Positions 41,939-54,983 of a stretch of 64,000 nt of DNA are shown one piece after another. A model generated the notes under the pieces. The model made no database searches and was not told the DNA's origin. It was given only the letters and a program-made list of their open reading frames with translations. The DNA comes from Saccharum officinarum (taxonomy: Eukaryota > Streptophyta > Magnoliopsida > Poales > Poaceae): positions 84,827,914-84,891,913 of the forward strand of contig CM036158.1 of the NCBI GenBank assembly GCA_020631735.1, written 5' to 3'. The translations under genes and the position numbers were made by a program. Numbering within the stretch: position 1 is the first letter of the stretch; the number at the start of each line of letters is the position of its first letter.

Positions 41939-44370
41939 CTAAGGATCTGACGGGGGAACAGAAGCTATCGTGTCAGGTGCCGAGGAGCGCGGAGTGATCA
42001 CGAACTATGAAGTATCCTTCTCAGACTCTAAACTGTCAGGCTGACCCTCTGTAGATGGACGTGGCAGTGAAGCAGTCTGGGTCTATAGAGGAGGTGCAGC
42101 AACTGAGGGTGTAGAAGCAACTATAGGATCAGTCACTATCGCCTGAGCCTAAAAGACACCTAGAGTGGGAGGATCTATAGATGCAACTGAAGATGGTAGA
42201 GTATCTGTAGTGGCAGCCCCTGTCACTGGAAATGCAGCAGTCTCTAAAGCCGACATGTCTGTGGTAGTCACAAAGGTAGAATATGACGGTGTTGGCTGTC
42301 CAGTCAGCTCACTGTATGTAGCACTGAAATCAGGGAATGCAGTGCCTGAGAGGAGGTGAGGTCCCGGCTGAGCTGGTGGAGTAAACCCTATCTGGATAGG
42401 CGTGTAGCTCGGAGACTGAAACGTCTGCGGTACCTGCTGCTGGGGGGAGGTGTACTGAAAGCTCGGCTACCCCTGACTCTGAGGTCCACTGGACTGTAAG
42501 GCTGGAGTCAGGACAGACGATGGTGGCGGTACTCCCACAGTGACAAGGTGGCGCAGGAGCTCTAGGTACTGCTGCTGAGTGGCTGCCTGCTGCCTCTGCA
42601 TCTCGAACTGCTGTCGCTGGAACTCGAGCTGCTGTCTCTGGAGCTCATCCTGGCGAGCCTGAATCTGTGCGAATGCTGCAGCTAAGTCCTGTGCCTATCG
42701 CTGCATCTGGATCTCCTGTCTCTCCTGGGCCTAGGTCAACCTCTCAAGTATAGCCACCATGGCTGGATCTGAGCGGGAGGTTGAGCCAGAGCCACCGGCC
42801 TCATGGTCGTGAGGCCGAGGAGAGCGGTACCGGGGGATGGGCTGATAATCCTCATCTGTGCTGTCAGTGGCCACATCCTCGGCTTGATCAGCTGGCTGAG
42901 CATCTAGATCTATGAGTTCTGCCTCAGCAAGACCCTTAACGGTCTCATCCTGCTCAGCAGCTGTCTCCGGTACCTCTGGCCTCTAACGCTGTCCTAGGCT
43001 AGGTGCCTGCTCTCTGGTCACTAATGCCCATAGCTAGCGGATGTCATACTCTGGGAAGGCTGTGGTGGTATAAGAAATTTCAGCTCTAATCTCTGCAGGC
43101 AACTCACAAGCAGACCTGATGATGAAGTAAATCCAGTGAGCATATGGTAGCTGCATGTGACCCTTGAAGCCCTCTGCCAAGGTATCCTCCATCTCACAAA
43201 GCATTAGATCCCAAAGGTCAAACGGGGTCTATGAGACAAGGTGATGTACAACCCACAGCTGCATGCGAGTCAGACCCTCTCTGTATCCAAGCCTCGGAAG
43301 AAGTGTCCTCCTCACTATAGCATCCAGTACTCTGGCTATGGGTGTCAGGCTGGCTGGTGTACATCGAGACCCTCGCCAAAAGGCTCATGGAAACAGGGTC
43401 GGATCATATCAGTAGGGGGCACTGTCCCGCCGTGAGGGCGTATCGGAGGAGCAGTCTGTCCAAAACACAGCTGATGGATCTTGGTCTCTGAAGCAGGGAG
43501 TCTGAGAATCTCCCGTACCCTGGTGCTGTATAATCTACGGTCACGGCCTCTGAAAGCAAAGTGAATGAACTGATGTGCTGGGTCAATCCACAGTGAGGAG
43601 TAAAACTCTCTGACCCAGGTCCTGCAGTACGCTCTAGTCCGTCCAAGAAGATCTGATAGTCTAGGCAGAAAGGACAAATGCGGACAAAGCTACTCACCAA
43701 CCACCTCAACTAAGGCCTCCAGTCGACAGACTCTCTGAGGTCTGAAAGCAATCCCACTGTCGACATAGGCCCTGTAGAAATCCTCGTGCAGAGGAGTGTA
43801 GAAGCCCTCTGACGCCCGGAGATCCCGCTAGGGTGGGATCCACCGAGTGACCTCAACAAATCTGAGGGCCTGGACCTGTCTAGCTATAGCACCCCTGAGG
43901 TCAAAATGCTCAACAGGGGGGTGACCTCTAGCTCTGGGAGGTGGACGACCTCCACGACGCTGACCCTCTGGCCTGGAAGTCACCTGAGCTCGCGTGCGTC
44001 CTGAGCGACGATGCTGTGGAGTCTAAACTGTCTGCTCCTCAGTCTCCTCTGGATCCTCTGTAGGCTGCTCTGCAGGGGCATCTATTGTCTTCTCTGTGGC
44101 CTCCACTGTCTCCTCTGTGGCCTCTATACCGAGTTATCAACCTTCAAGGTGAAAGCGACTCTCGCTAATATGAATACCACTGCTCCTACCACCTCTCTCT
44201 GCTGCCTCTGCTACATCTGCAACTGCCTGAGCTACCTTTGCCTCTGTAAGAGTTCTCTTCCTTTTCTTGGCAGCAATTTTTACTCACTTCCCGTGAGCTA
44301 CCTCTGTCCTCCTGGGGGGACTGTCATCCCTATCACTAGGTGCCCTACCAGCATTCTTGCAACGAACCAT
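41939..44370 (-). pseudogene. Sirevirus env-like region (copy 2)
   Basis: Counterpart of 24578-27009, with the ATG at 44370. The conserved globular segment lies at about 43677-43345. The Gln-rich coiled coil (about 42710-42560) is cleaner than in copy 1 and reads as repeated LQRQQLEFQRQQ-like heptads, followed by a Ser/Thr/Pro-rich tail. Private stops relative to copy 1 include one near 42084 (Gln codon in copy 1) and one near 42005. The shared stop after VARGK/VAHGK near 44284 lies early, so neither copy can make a full product. Confidence 0.65.
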
Positions 44371-45611
44371 ACTGACAAGCGGCTGTACTGAGACAAACTG
44401 GAAAGAGCAGATGATGTACTGACACTCGTGAGGCTTGGCCTCAATCCGTATCCACAGGCTTGGCCTCGGATTCACAACTGATCACCTGACACACTCAGCA
44501 CTGACAGGACAAACTGAAACGATAGAATAGATGGATCTACTATAAGCAACATATATTGTCTAAAAGATAAGTGAGATCCTAATAAGAGTAAGCATGTAAG
44601 GTAAGATATGAACGGACCATGATAGCTACCTCGACGAGCGATGATCTGATGAGCAGAAGACGATCTTGTCGCGTTAGGGTTACCCGGAGACGGTGGTCGA
44701 AACCCTGGAGTACCGAGAGATCGACAATCGAATTAGTAATTCACCAGAAAATCAATGGTAAACCCTAATCCAAGGAGAAAACGTCACCTTGCGGAGACAG
44801 AGACGATCGCGGAGACAGAGACTCGCGAAAAGTCTCGGCGAACGAATCGGTGGCTAGGGTTAGGGTTTTTCGCGGCGGTGGGCGAGGTCCTCAGAGGTGG
44901 GCGCGCGCGGTAGGGAGAGAGCTCGAGGTGGAGCTAGGGCGCGGGCTGCTCTAGGGGCTCCAGCGGCGCGGCTACGGCGGCGCGGCTCCGGCGAGGTCAC
45001 TGTGGCGGCTGTGGACGCGCTGCGGAGGCTGGGCTGCACGGCGCGGGCGCGGCGGCGCTGCGGCACGGTGCGGGCGCGGCTGTGGCTGCGAGCAGGGGCG
45101 CGCGGCGGTGGTGGCACGACAGCTCGACGAGGAAGACACGCTCGGGATACGGCGAGTACGGCGGCGGCGGATGAAAAAGACAAAGGAGCGAGATCCAATC
45201 GTACGGTTAAAAAGGGTGAGATCCATTTTTCGCCTGATGACCGGACGCGGTGGTCGAATGACCAGACGCGGTGGAGGCAGCGTCCGGTCACATTCCAGTA
45301 AGCTCCTGGAATGACCGGACGCGTCCGATTATCCATGATCGGACGCTGACAGCGTCCGGTCAGATATTGCCCGGAAAGATAGAATGGATGACCGAACGCG
45401 GTGTGGTTACCGGGACCGGACGCGGTGGTCGGCAGAGGCGCGTCCGGTGCAGCTTCCGGTTAGAGATTTCAAAGAAAAACTTCGGGAATGACCAGACGCG
45501 CTGGTGGACGCCGAGACCGGACGCGGTGGTGAAGTTGAACCGCGTCCGATGTAGCGTCCGGTCCAGCGTCCGGTCGCTGTTAAACACTCTTTTTCAAACC
45601 GATTTTTGACG
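44371..45611 (-). promoter_or_regulatory. Leader upstream of the env-like ORF (copy 2)
   Basis: Identical in layout to 27010-28250 and nearly identical in sequence: CGGACG palindrome cluster about 45571-45238, GC-rich stretch 45150-44850, intron-like segment about 44630-44515. Confidence 0.4.
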
Positions 45612-46112
45612 CGACTTCTCCCAATCAAGTTCCAATTCAAAGAGACTCAAATAAACACCAATTGGAACCTGATATGAGTGACCTCACTTAAACCCTCAAA
45701 AATTTCAAAATATTTTTCCTTAGGCTAGTATTATTTTTAAGAAAATATTCAATAAACACCCGAGGAGCAACGTATGGCCATGCAATAGAGTTTATGAACC
45801 CTTGGGAGCTTCAAATGCTCTCTCTATTCATGGACGAACACAGAGGTTACTCAAAGCTAAACCGAAGAGAAATGAGAAAGCAACAACCATGCATATGCAA
45901 TGCAAAACAAGAAAGGAAGGCTAGGTTGCTTGTCAAGTTTGATCCATGGTTAGGCTTTTTCACTCATCCAAAGAAGGGTTATCGTAACCGTGTTAGACAA
46001 GTCCTAGATGCATTGCAGGATATTAAACATGACATAAAATACAATGTAATGCAAGGGACAACACAAGCTCATTTTTTAAAATTACTAGAATCAAGCACAT
46101 TTAGTTCACTTC

Positions 46113-49100
46113 TCAACCTATAAAAGGAGCCTCATCTAAAGGTTTAGTGAAGATATCCGCTAATTGATTTTCACTTCTTACACCTTCTAGTGATATATCA
46201 TTTTTAGCAACATGATCTCTTAGAAAGTGGTGGCGGATATCAATGTGTTTGGTGCGAGAGTGTTGTACCGGAAAATTAGCAATTTTAACAACACTTTCAT
46301 TGTCGCATAAAAGCAGCACCTTTTCAAGAACAACTCCATAGTCTAGGACGGTTTGTTTCATGTATAAGATTTGTGCACAACAAGCCCCCACGGCAATGTA
46401 TTCCGCCTCGGCGGTGGATAAAGCCACACTATTTTGCTTTTTAGATGACCAAGATACTAAGGATCTCCCAAGCAAATGGCATCCTCCGGATGTGTTTTTT
46501 CTATCAATTTTGCAACCGGCATAATCTAAATCGGAGTAGCCAACTAGTTGGAATCTAGCTCCTTTGGGGTACCAAAGTCCGATGCTTGGGGTATACTTAA
46601 GATATCTTAGGATTCTTTTTATGGCACTTAGGTGAGGTTCTTTAGGGCACGCTTGAAAGCGAGCACACATGCACACACTAAACATGATGTCGGGTCTAGA
46701 TGCGGTAAGGTACAACAAGCTACCAATCATAGAACGGTAAAGAGTTTGATCGATTGATTTACCTCCCTCATCTAGGTCAAGATGTCCATTAGTTGGCATT
46801 AGGGTCTTGATTGGCTTGCATTCTTCCATCTTGAATCTTTTGAGAAGATCCTTGGTATACTTTTCTTGAGAGATAAAAATCCCTTCTCTCATTTGCTTGA
46901 CTTGAAACCCAAGGAAGAATGTAAGCTCACCAATCATTGACATCTCGAACTCTTTTGACATCAATTCACCAAATTCTTTGCAATAATCTTCATTTGTTGA
47001 CCCGAAGATAATATCATCAACATAGACTTGACAAATGAAGATCTCTTCATTAAACTTCTTGGTGAATAGTGTGGTGTCAACCTTCCCAATAGTGAAGCCC
47101 TTCTCAATGAGGAAGTCCTGGAGGCGCTCATACCACGCTCTAGGGGCTTGCTTGAGCCCATATAGCGCCTTGGACAACCTATAAACATGATTATGATATC
47201 TAGGGTCTTCAAACCCGGGAGGTTGTTCAACATAGACTAGTTCATTTATGAAGCCATTTAAAAAAGCAGTTTTCACATCCATTTGATATAATTTCATTTC
47301 ATGATGTCATGCATATGCAAGAAGGATACGAATGGCTTCAAGTCTTGCAACGGGTGCAAAAGTCTCTCCAAAATCAAGACCTTCAACTTGAGAGAACCCT
47401 TTTGCTACTAGTCTTGTCTTGTTTCTTACTACTATGCCTTGATCATCTTGCTTGTTGCGGAACACCCACTTGGTTCCAATGACTCTTGCACATTTTGGAT
47501 GCTCTTCAAATGTCCAAACTTGATTGCGGGCGAAGTTGTTCAATTCTTCATGCATGGCATTCACCCAATCCGGATCTTGAAGAGCTTCTTCTACATTCTT
47601 AGGTTCAAGACAAGAGACAAAAGAGTGATGTTCAACAAAAGAAGTAAACTTTTGAGATCGAGTCATTACACCCTTTGTAGGACTCCCTATGATGAGATCC
47701 TGTGGATGTGCTTGAAGTAGGGGTGAGTTTCTTCGATCAACCATTTGAGGAGTAGGATGGGAAGCATCAACATCTTGTGCTTGTGCCTCAGCTTGTTGAT
47801 GAGAGACATGAGTATCTTCATTTTCAACTCTCTCATTCTAGTCATCATCTTGAGGCACATATGATGAAGATGGTGGATTGATAATTTGTACATAGTCTTC
47901 ATCATCTTTAGGCTTGATGTCTCCCACCGGCATGTTCTTCATGGCCTCTCTCAATGGTTCATCACCTACATCATCACAATTCTCAATTGCCCCTTGGGAG
48001 CCGTTAGATTCATCAAATTCCACATCATATGTTTCTTCAACCAACCCGGTGGCATGGTTAAATACTCTATATGCTTTGGACTTTGATGATTAGCCAATAA
48101 GAAAACCAATATCACAACGTCTTTGGAACTTTCCTAGGTGTTGACGCTTCTTGTAGATGTAGCATTTGCAACCAAACACCCGAAAGAATGAGACGTCCGG
48201 CTTTTTCCCATTTAGCAACTCATAAGGAGTCTTGCAAAGGAACTTTTGTAGGAAGAGGCGATTTGAAGCATAGCATGCGGTGTTGATTGCCTCGGCCCAC
48301 AATTTCTCCGGTGTGTTGTACTCATCTAGCATTGTTCTTGCAAGAGTGATCAAGGTCCGGTTCTTTCTCTCAACTATACCATTTTATTGAGGAGTGTAGG
48401 TTGATGAAACTTCATGCTTGATTCTCATTTCATCACAATAAGCTTCAATGTTGGTGTTGTCAAACTCTTTGCCATTATCACTTCTAATTTTCTTTATCTT
48501 GACTTCAAATTCATTTTGAGCTCTCTTTGCAAACTTCTTGAAGCAATTTGCCACTTCGGATTTGTCATGAAGAAAGAAAGTCCAAGTGTATCTTGAGTAG
48601 TCATCCACAATTACTAGGCAATAGAGATTTCCACCCAAGCTCTTGTAAGTTGTAGGACCAAACAAATCCATGTGTAGAAGTTCTAGTACTCTTGATGTTA
48701 ACATGTAGGCTTTGGTTGGATGAGTGTTTGCAACTTGTTTGCCGGCTTGACATGCACTACAAGGCTTGTTCTTCTCAAACTTTACATCCTTCAAGCCTCT
48801 CACTAACTCCTTCTTCAATAGCTTGTTGAGAGTGTTCATTCCAACATGAGCAAGCCTCCTATGCCAAAGCCATCCAAGTGTAGTTTTGGTGAATAAACAT
48901 GTCATCAAGTTTGTATCTTCGGAGGTGAAGTCAACAAGATAGAGATTATTGTATCTAAAACCCTTGAAAATCACTTGCTTGTCATCTATCTTTGTAACAA
49001 CCACTTCATTTAGACTAAACAAGCATTGGTAGCCAAGGTCACAAAGTTGCCCAACGGATAGTAAGTTGAAACTCAATGAAGCAACATAGAGCACATTTGA

Positions 49101-49305
49101 GAGAGAGTGATAATTTGATATTGCAATCTTGCCTATACCCTTGACTTTGCTTTTTGAATTGTCCCCAAATGTGATCTTATCTTGACATACCCCATTCTCT
49201 TCAAGTGAGGTGAACATACGAGGATCACCGGTCATGTGTTGTGTGCAACCACTATCAATCACCCAATGAGATCCACCAGTCTTGTAGTTCACCTACACAC
49301 AAGAG
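46113..49305 (-). pseudogene. Sirevirus pol: protease-integrase-RT-RNase H (copy 2)
   Basis: Polyprotein that matures Gag, copies RNA to DNA and integrates it. The protease has WVIDSGCTQHMTG (Asp 13 of the 49292 frame). The integrase zinc finger (HRRLAH, then CSACQAGK) and DDE core follow: Asp in LLHMDLFGP, Asp in IRSDNG, Glu in GIVERKNR. RT begins near 47690 with [10 protein letters not shown], and has [13 protein letters not shown] and catalytic YVDD (residues 92-95 of the 47297 frame). RNase H has DLDYAG, STAEAEY, DNES and RTKHIDIRHHFLRD. Stops at about 49293, 48382, 48088, 47836 and 47305 break the frame. Nearly all are single-base changes. From 47297 to 46113 (394 codons) the RT/RNase H frame is intact. 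Confidence 0.9.
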
Positions 49306-49306
49306 A

Positions 49307-51646
49307 TCAAGCCTTTTGTTTAGGGACCCAAACTTGAGAGGGACCCTTAACTTTTTCAACTAGTGACTTGGCAACCCATATTTTCTTAGGCCTATTCTTG
49401 TTAGGGGGACCCAAGAACATGACTTTTATCTTTCCACTTGAGTCCTTTCTAAGCATGTAATGAGCATTGAAGGCAAAGGGTCTAGCATACTTGGGCAAGG
49501 GTTGTGGTGGTAGAGTTTTGCACTCATGAGCAAAGTGGCCTTCTTGTCCACACTCAACACATCTTTTTGGCTTGGGCTTTGACTTGCTTTGTTGTTGTTG
49601 AGCTTTGACCTTCTTCTCTTGATTTGCCAAGTAACCAATGCCACTCCTATCCATCTCCATAACGGTGTTCATGAGTAGCTCACTTTGCAAATGTTGGCCT
49701 CTTGTGAACTTGCTTAGGCCGGTCTTGAGATGCTCTTTTTCTTGCTTAAGCTTCTTGTTTTCTTCAATAAGTGACTCATTTGAAGCTTGCTTTTCAAGAG
49801 CCATTAGCTTCTTGTTCTCAACCTTAAGCATCTCATTCTCACTCTTGAGCTTGACATACTCATCATAGTTGTCGGCCTCAACCACACTCTTGCCTTTGCT
49901 GCTAGAGCCTTGCTCAAAGTTCTCAACAATCAAATCATCACATGATGTAGCTATATCAATTTTAACAACTTGGTTAGTAGCATCATGTGTCTCAAGGGCA
50001 AGCTCATTAGCAACAATAAGAGTATCATAGTTGATTTTCAATGTGGTATATTCATCTTTTAGCAAGTTGAGCCTAGTGATGAGTTCACCATGCTTCTTCT
50101 CAATTTTATCATGTTTATCTCTAAGCTCCTTGTTAGAAGTTTTGAGCTCCTTGAGAGAGGAAGACATAGTTTCATTTTGATCTTTGAGCTCATCCCTAGT
50201 CTTATATGCACTTTCAAGCTTAGATGAGAGTGATTCATTTTTATGTTGAAGCTCATCATTTTCATTTCTAGTTCTTCTTATGATTTTAGAGTATTTGTTC
50301 AACAATTTTACTAGTTCATTATAAGAAGGTGCATCATATTCATCATCACTATCACTGTCATCATCATCACTATCACTATGTTGTACCTTTCGATCACCCT
50401 TAGCCATGAGACATAGGTGGGAAGTAGACGATGACGGTGAAGATGGCGGTGAAGGTGGTGATGAAGATGTTGACGAAGATGATGATGGCCCAATCACAAG
50501 TGCGGCGATCTTCTCTTTTTCATCGTCGCTTTCATCACCGGAGGACTCACATGATGATTCAATGTCGGTGAGCCAATCACCAATAATATAAGTCTTGCCT
50601 CCCTTCTTCTTCTTGTAGAACTCTCTTTTCTTGCTATCTTTCTTTTTGTATGGCTTGTTCTTTCTTTTCTCATCTTCTTCATCACTTGAATCATCTTTCT
50701 TGCCCTTGTACTTGTTCTTGTACTTGTCTTTTGGAGGCTTTGGGCATTGATGATCTAGGTGGCCAAGTTCACCACAATTGAAGCAATCCATTTCAGAGAT
50801 TGGCTTCCTTTTGCTACTAGTGAAGAATTTCTTCTTCTTGCCATCGAACTTGATGCCACTCTTGTTGAGCTTCTTTAGCATCTTGGTGGTCTTCCTCACC
50901 ATGAGTGCAAGTGATGCATCATCAATGTCACTTTCACTTGAGCTTTCTTGCACCATCATGGCTTGGCCCTTCTTCTTTTTCTTTTCATGGCTAGCTTTGA
51001 AGGCCTAGTCTTTTTTCTTGGAAGATAATGAGCCCTCTTCCGGAGTGATGTGCATGTACATCTCATGTGCATTGATCTTTCCCAATACTTGAGTTGGTGT
51101 TGCGGCGGAGAGATCACTTTGGTGAAGTACGGTGACAATGTGTCCATACTTCTCAACGGGAAGAACACTCAAGATCCTCCTTGCAACATCCGACTGACTC
51201 ATTTGAGTGAGTCCAAGAGCATTGAGATCTTCTACAAGAACATTCAAACGAGTGTACATTTCATTAGCACTTTCTTTGGGAAGCATCTCAAAAGAATTAA
51301 TTTTCTTTAAAGCAATGTGATAGCGTTCCTCACGCTCACTCTTAGTTCCCTCATGGAGAGCACAAAGATTTTCCTATAATTCATGAGTATTTTTGGCATT
51401 ACGCACACGATTGAAGATATCTTTGCCTAGGGCCCGGTAGAGTGCATTTTTTGCCTTTGCATTCCACCGGTCGTATTTCTCCTCGTCGCCACTTGGGTTG
51501 GTGGGATCCCTTATAGGAGGAAGCCCTTCGGTTGTGGCTCTAAGGCACCCAACATCTATGGCTTCGAGGTATGCCTCCATACGAATTTTCCAATATAGAA
51601 AATCGTCTCCCTCAAAAGTGGGAGGTGGTCCTTTCCCATTAGACAT
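49307..51646 (-). pseudogene. Sirevirus gag (copy 2)
   Basis: Nucleocapsid/capsid precursor that packages the RNA. It starts at the ATG at 51646 (MSNGKGPPPTFEGDDFLYWK), a typical copia Gag N-terminus. The next part carries RLNVLVEDLNALG and ILSVLPVEKY (51286-51005). The 550-codon frame (50959-49307) has zinc knuckle 1 (CFNCGELGHLDHQC, residues 59-72), a Lys-rich segment, a Ser/Asp-rich acidic stretch (about 150-215), a long coiled coil (about 225-420) and zinc knuckle 2 (CVECGQEGHFAHEC, near 470). Two TAG stops (51374-51376 and 51005-51007) interrupt it, and the frame shifts by one base at an A-run near 49315 before pol. Two knuckles and a very long Gag fit Sireviruses. Confidence 0.88.
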
Positions 51647-51685
51647 CTTGCTCTAGGCGGTGAAGCCTAAATAAAGAGCAATGCT

Positions 51686-51697
51686 GCTCTGATACCA
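51686..51697 (-). promoter_or_regulatory. Sirevirus primer binding site (copy 2)
   Basis: TGGTATCAGAGC on the minus strand, complementary to initiator tRNA-Met, two bases inside the 5' LTR. Confidence 0.9.
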
Positions 51698-52400
51698 ATT
51701 AAAAGGATCAAGATGCCCAAGAGGGGGGTGAATTAGGCTTTTCTAAAAATTAATGGCAAGAATTAAATCCTACAAGCCAAACTTCACCCCTAGTGCCTAC
51801 TAGTGTTCCTTGTGATTCTACCGATAAAAGTTTTGCACCCTAAGTTCCAATCCTAGACTAGCATGGCCATTCTAGGAAAGTAAACAAGCAATGAAAGTAA
51901 TGCACGAAAGTAAATGCTTGAAAGTAAGGGTTAGGAACACGGTGATGTTTTGCCGAGGTATCGGAGAGTCGCCACTCCCCACTAGTCCTCGTTGGAGCAC
52001 CCACGCAAGGGTGTAGCTCCCCCTTAATCCGCGCAAGGATCAAGTGCTCTCTACGGGTTGATTCTTCGACACTCCATCGCGGAGAATCACCCAAAACCGC
52101 TCACAACTTGAGTTGAGTCACCCACAATCTCGTCGGATGATCACCAAACTCCCAATCACCACCAAACCGTCTAGGTGATGGCGATCACCAAGAGTAACAA
52201 GCTAGAACTCTCACTTGACCATAACAAGCCTAATGAGAATATGGATGCACACTTGCTATACTCTTGTCACTAGTGAGGAATCACAAACTTTGATTCTCAA
52301 ATCACTATTCTCACTAGGGCTCTTGCACTCCCTTGCACTCCAAAGGTGTTTCTCAGCTGAACAAATGAGCAAGAGACCTCTAAAAGAGGTGGAGGGGATG

Positions 52401-52408
52401 TATTTATA
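52401..52408 (-). promoter_or_regulatory. TATA box of the Sirevirus 5' LTR
   Basis: The minus strand reads GTGTATAAATACATCC. The CGGAC palindrome cluster (about 52455-52895) lies directly upstream on the minus strand, the usual place of Sirevirus cis-regulatory palindromes. Confidence 0.7.
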
Positions 52409-52454
52409 CACCCCTCAGACAAATCCAACCGTTATCTGTCGAATCAGTAAAATG

Positions 52455-52895
52455 CGCACTGACCGGACACGCCGGTCGACATGACCGGACGTGCCGGTCA
52501 AGTGTAACAGTCGGAAACCGAAAGTTATGCTGAGTGACTCGACGCGCCGATCTGAGATGACCGGACGTGCCGATCAGAGATGATCGGACGCGCCGTTCAG
52601 GGATGACCGGACGCATCCGATCATGCAAGAACCTTACTGGAAACTGATCTGACGCTCGACCGCGTCTGATCATAGCTGACCGGACACGTCAGGTCAGCTC
52701 GGGACCTTACTAGAACATGACCAGATGCGCTGATCACTTCACAGTCACGTCCGATTACACAGTTTACCCTCTGAAACACGTGTCAGACTGACCACCGCGT
52801 CCGGTCCTCTAAAGGACCACGTCCGGTCGATCAGTTAAACCCACACTATCTTGTTAGTACTGACCGGACGCGTCCGGTCATGACCAGGACCATGT
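52455..52895. promoter_or_regulatory. Cluster of CCGGAC/GTCCGG palindromic motifs in the 5' LTR
   Basis: TGACCGGACGCGTCCGGTCA, a perfect 20-bp palindrome, occurs at about 52860-52879. It is accompanied by many partial versions (GACCGGACGTGCCGGTC, GACCACCGCGTCCGGTC and decayed forms such as GACCAGATGCGC). The same cluster occurs at 35095-35535, 23290-23720 and 40660-41090. Confidence 0.75.
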
Positions 52896-53341
52896 CTGGT
52901 CATGGGTAAACTGCTCAAACGACTTCTAAACGCGACGCAACTTGAACCAAGTTGCTTCCAATTGAACTCTGAGCTTTTCTAGAGCTACCTAGTGCTAAGT
53001 TTGACAAGTGTGCACCACACCTAAATAGAAGACTCACTTAGGTCAAGCTACTTGCTCATGCCCCCCTTTATAGTACGGTCAAAGGAAGAAACAAAGATCC
53101 TAACGACTATTCCAGATGTAACTCAACACCTTGACATCCGGAACTAACCGTCCTTAATCTTATCGTTGATCCTTTGAAAACCAAAATGATTTCCATCAAG
53201 GGACATGAATACCATATTGCCTAAAGCAGTTATCATCTCCATGACCTAACTTACCAATGTTTCTGCAAAACACACATTAGTCATGGTAATAATGTGTTGT
53301 CATCAATTACCGAAACCAACACCGGGGCCTAGATGCTTTCA

Positions 53342-53346
53342 CTTGG
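53342..53346. repeat. Target-site duplication of the Sirevirus, right (CTTGG, copy 2)
   Basis: Pairs with 39903-39907. Confidence 0.85.
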
Positions 53347-53349
53347 GTG

Positions 53350-53835
53350 CTAGTGTTGTTGGCTCTTCAGGTAGGTACGGCATCTATGGGTGTGCAGGGG
53401 AGTGCAGGATGCATTTCTTGAATGAGAACTTCTCATATCTTTGATGGAAAAGACAATCTTGGCATACTCTGTATAGATGATAGCTTTGGTTGTACATAGG
53501 AACGGTCGTCCCAAAATAATTGGTACTGTTTCATCTCCTCCTGTCTTCACTACCACAAAATCCACTGGGACATATGATTGCTCCACATGAACAATAGCTT
53601 CTTCCAGTACTCCCTTAGGGTAGCAGATGGACTGATCTGCAAGGTGCAAACGCATATTTATGTACAACAAAGGATTACCTAATATCTTTTCATAAATTAC
53701 CTTGGGCATGATATTGACACTTGCATCAAAGTCGCAGACAGCTTTTGGAAAGACATGGCTTCCTATAGAGATATGAATGACAGATCTCCCTGGATCACCT
53801 TTCTTGTCGAGAAGTGAATAGTCAATCCACTTCAC
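53350..53835 (-). pseudogene. E2 protease domain 1 (copy 2)
   Basis: Identical reading to 35986-36471, including VCDFDASVNIMPK with Asp in the place of the conserved Gly. Confidence 0.8.
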
Positions 53836-54633
53836 TTCTATCGGTTGAATGTAGTAGTTGGCTGCATTGTGAATACCAATAAGATTTATAGTTTATAAAT
53901 CATCTGGCAGGTCTAGAATTTTACCTTTCTCTAGTGGAGGAATAGCAGCTGCCAGCTGAGCTAATTATGATTCTAACATTTTATTAAAGCTATGCTGGTT
54001 TTTAATAGCAGAAGTAAAGATATCCATTCTAGAATTTATATTTTCTAAAACTTTATCATTAGAGACTACCTTCTTACTTATTTGATCTAGTAGTTTAGAT
54101 TGACCAGCAACTAAATCTGTCAAAGGTGGTTGATTGTAATTGCTATAATTATTATTGTCTTAAAAGTTACCTTGGTAATTACCTTGATAGTTTGGCCTTT
54201 GTTGCTGATTCCATTAATTTTGCTGAGGACGATAGTTGTTGTTGTTATTGATGTAGTTCACATCCTCTTAAAATTCTAGAAAGTTAACTCCTTAGTGCCC
54301 AACATCTTCACATTCTTCACAAGTCATGTGAAAATCACTAATGTGCATGACTTCCTTCTTCATCGTGTCTCTAGCTTCAAGCTTCTTCATGATGAGGTCT
54401 AGTTTCACAGACACCATGTTAGCTTCCTTGAGCTGATGCATACCTCCTCCTCTCTTGCGAGGTTGAACATGTTCTTCATTTTAGCTCTGATTTGAGGCCA
54501 TCTTCTCAATGAGCGCTGTTGCATCTATGAGGTTTAGTGACAAGAATGCACCTCCAGCTGCAGCATCGACTGATTCACGAGTACTAGTGAATAGCCCGTG
54601 GTAGGAGGTCTGCATAAGCAACCACTTCTCCAT
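53836..54633 (-). pseudogene. E2 C-terminal gag (copy 2)
   Basis: Same as 36472-37269, with the same stops, the same degenerate zinc knuckle and the same abrupt junction to the LTR remnant. Confidence 0.75.
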
Positions 54634-54983
54634 CCTCAAGGTCAGTAGAAGAATACTCTAGAAGCTTGTGGAAGAGGGGAGAAGGGGGTCGCCCCGTGGC
54701 TGGCTGGCCCCACCTGACAGGCATTCAGCCTCCGCTTTGTTTCGGTGTCTTCTAGGGTCTTCTATAATATACTAGTATTTATATCATAGAGAAATTCCAA
54801 AAATTCTTTTAATAATTAGATATCTCTCTCCACTTTTTCTGTATAACTCTCTGTAAACATTAAAATTCAACAAAGCCCATGGAATTCGTCAGATAACACC
54901 CTAGTCTTCTATGTTTTCATGTATTTTGACCATTCTCTCATGTTTATTTCACTATATATTGTTGACATTAACGACCGTCAACA
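54634..54983 (-). repeat. Truncated 5' LTR of E2 (copy 2)
   Basis: 350 bp, same as 37270-37619. TTAGG at 54984-54988 is the E2 target duplication next to element A's integrase. Confidence 0.8.

Larger units (their letters stand above)
39908..53341 (-). mobile_element. Sirevirus retrotransposon, copy 2 (better reading)
   Basis: 13434 bp with the same CTTGG target duplications and same neighbours as 22542-35977, so it is the same insertion event. Minus-strand order: 5' LTR 53341-51700, primer binding site 51697-51686, gag 51646-49307, pol 49305-46113, spacer, env-like leader, env-like region 44370-41939, polypurine tracts, 3' LTR 41522-39908. Confidence 0.9.
51700..53341 (-). repeat. Sirevirus 5' LTR (copy 2)
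   Basis: 1642 bp, almost identical to 34337-35977. TATA box at 52408-52401 (minus). Confidence 0.9.

Noticed and set aside
49280..49310. Splice acceptor or programmed frameshift between Sirevirus gag and pol
   Set aside because: The TTGTGTGTAG before pol looks acceptor-like, but no slippery heptamer or donor is evident; a one-base loss in an A-run plus a nonsense change explains the break.
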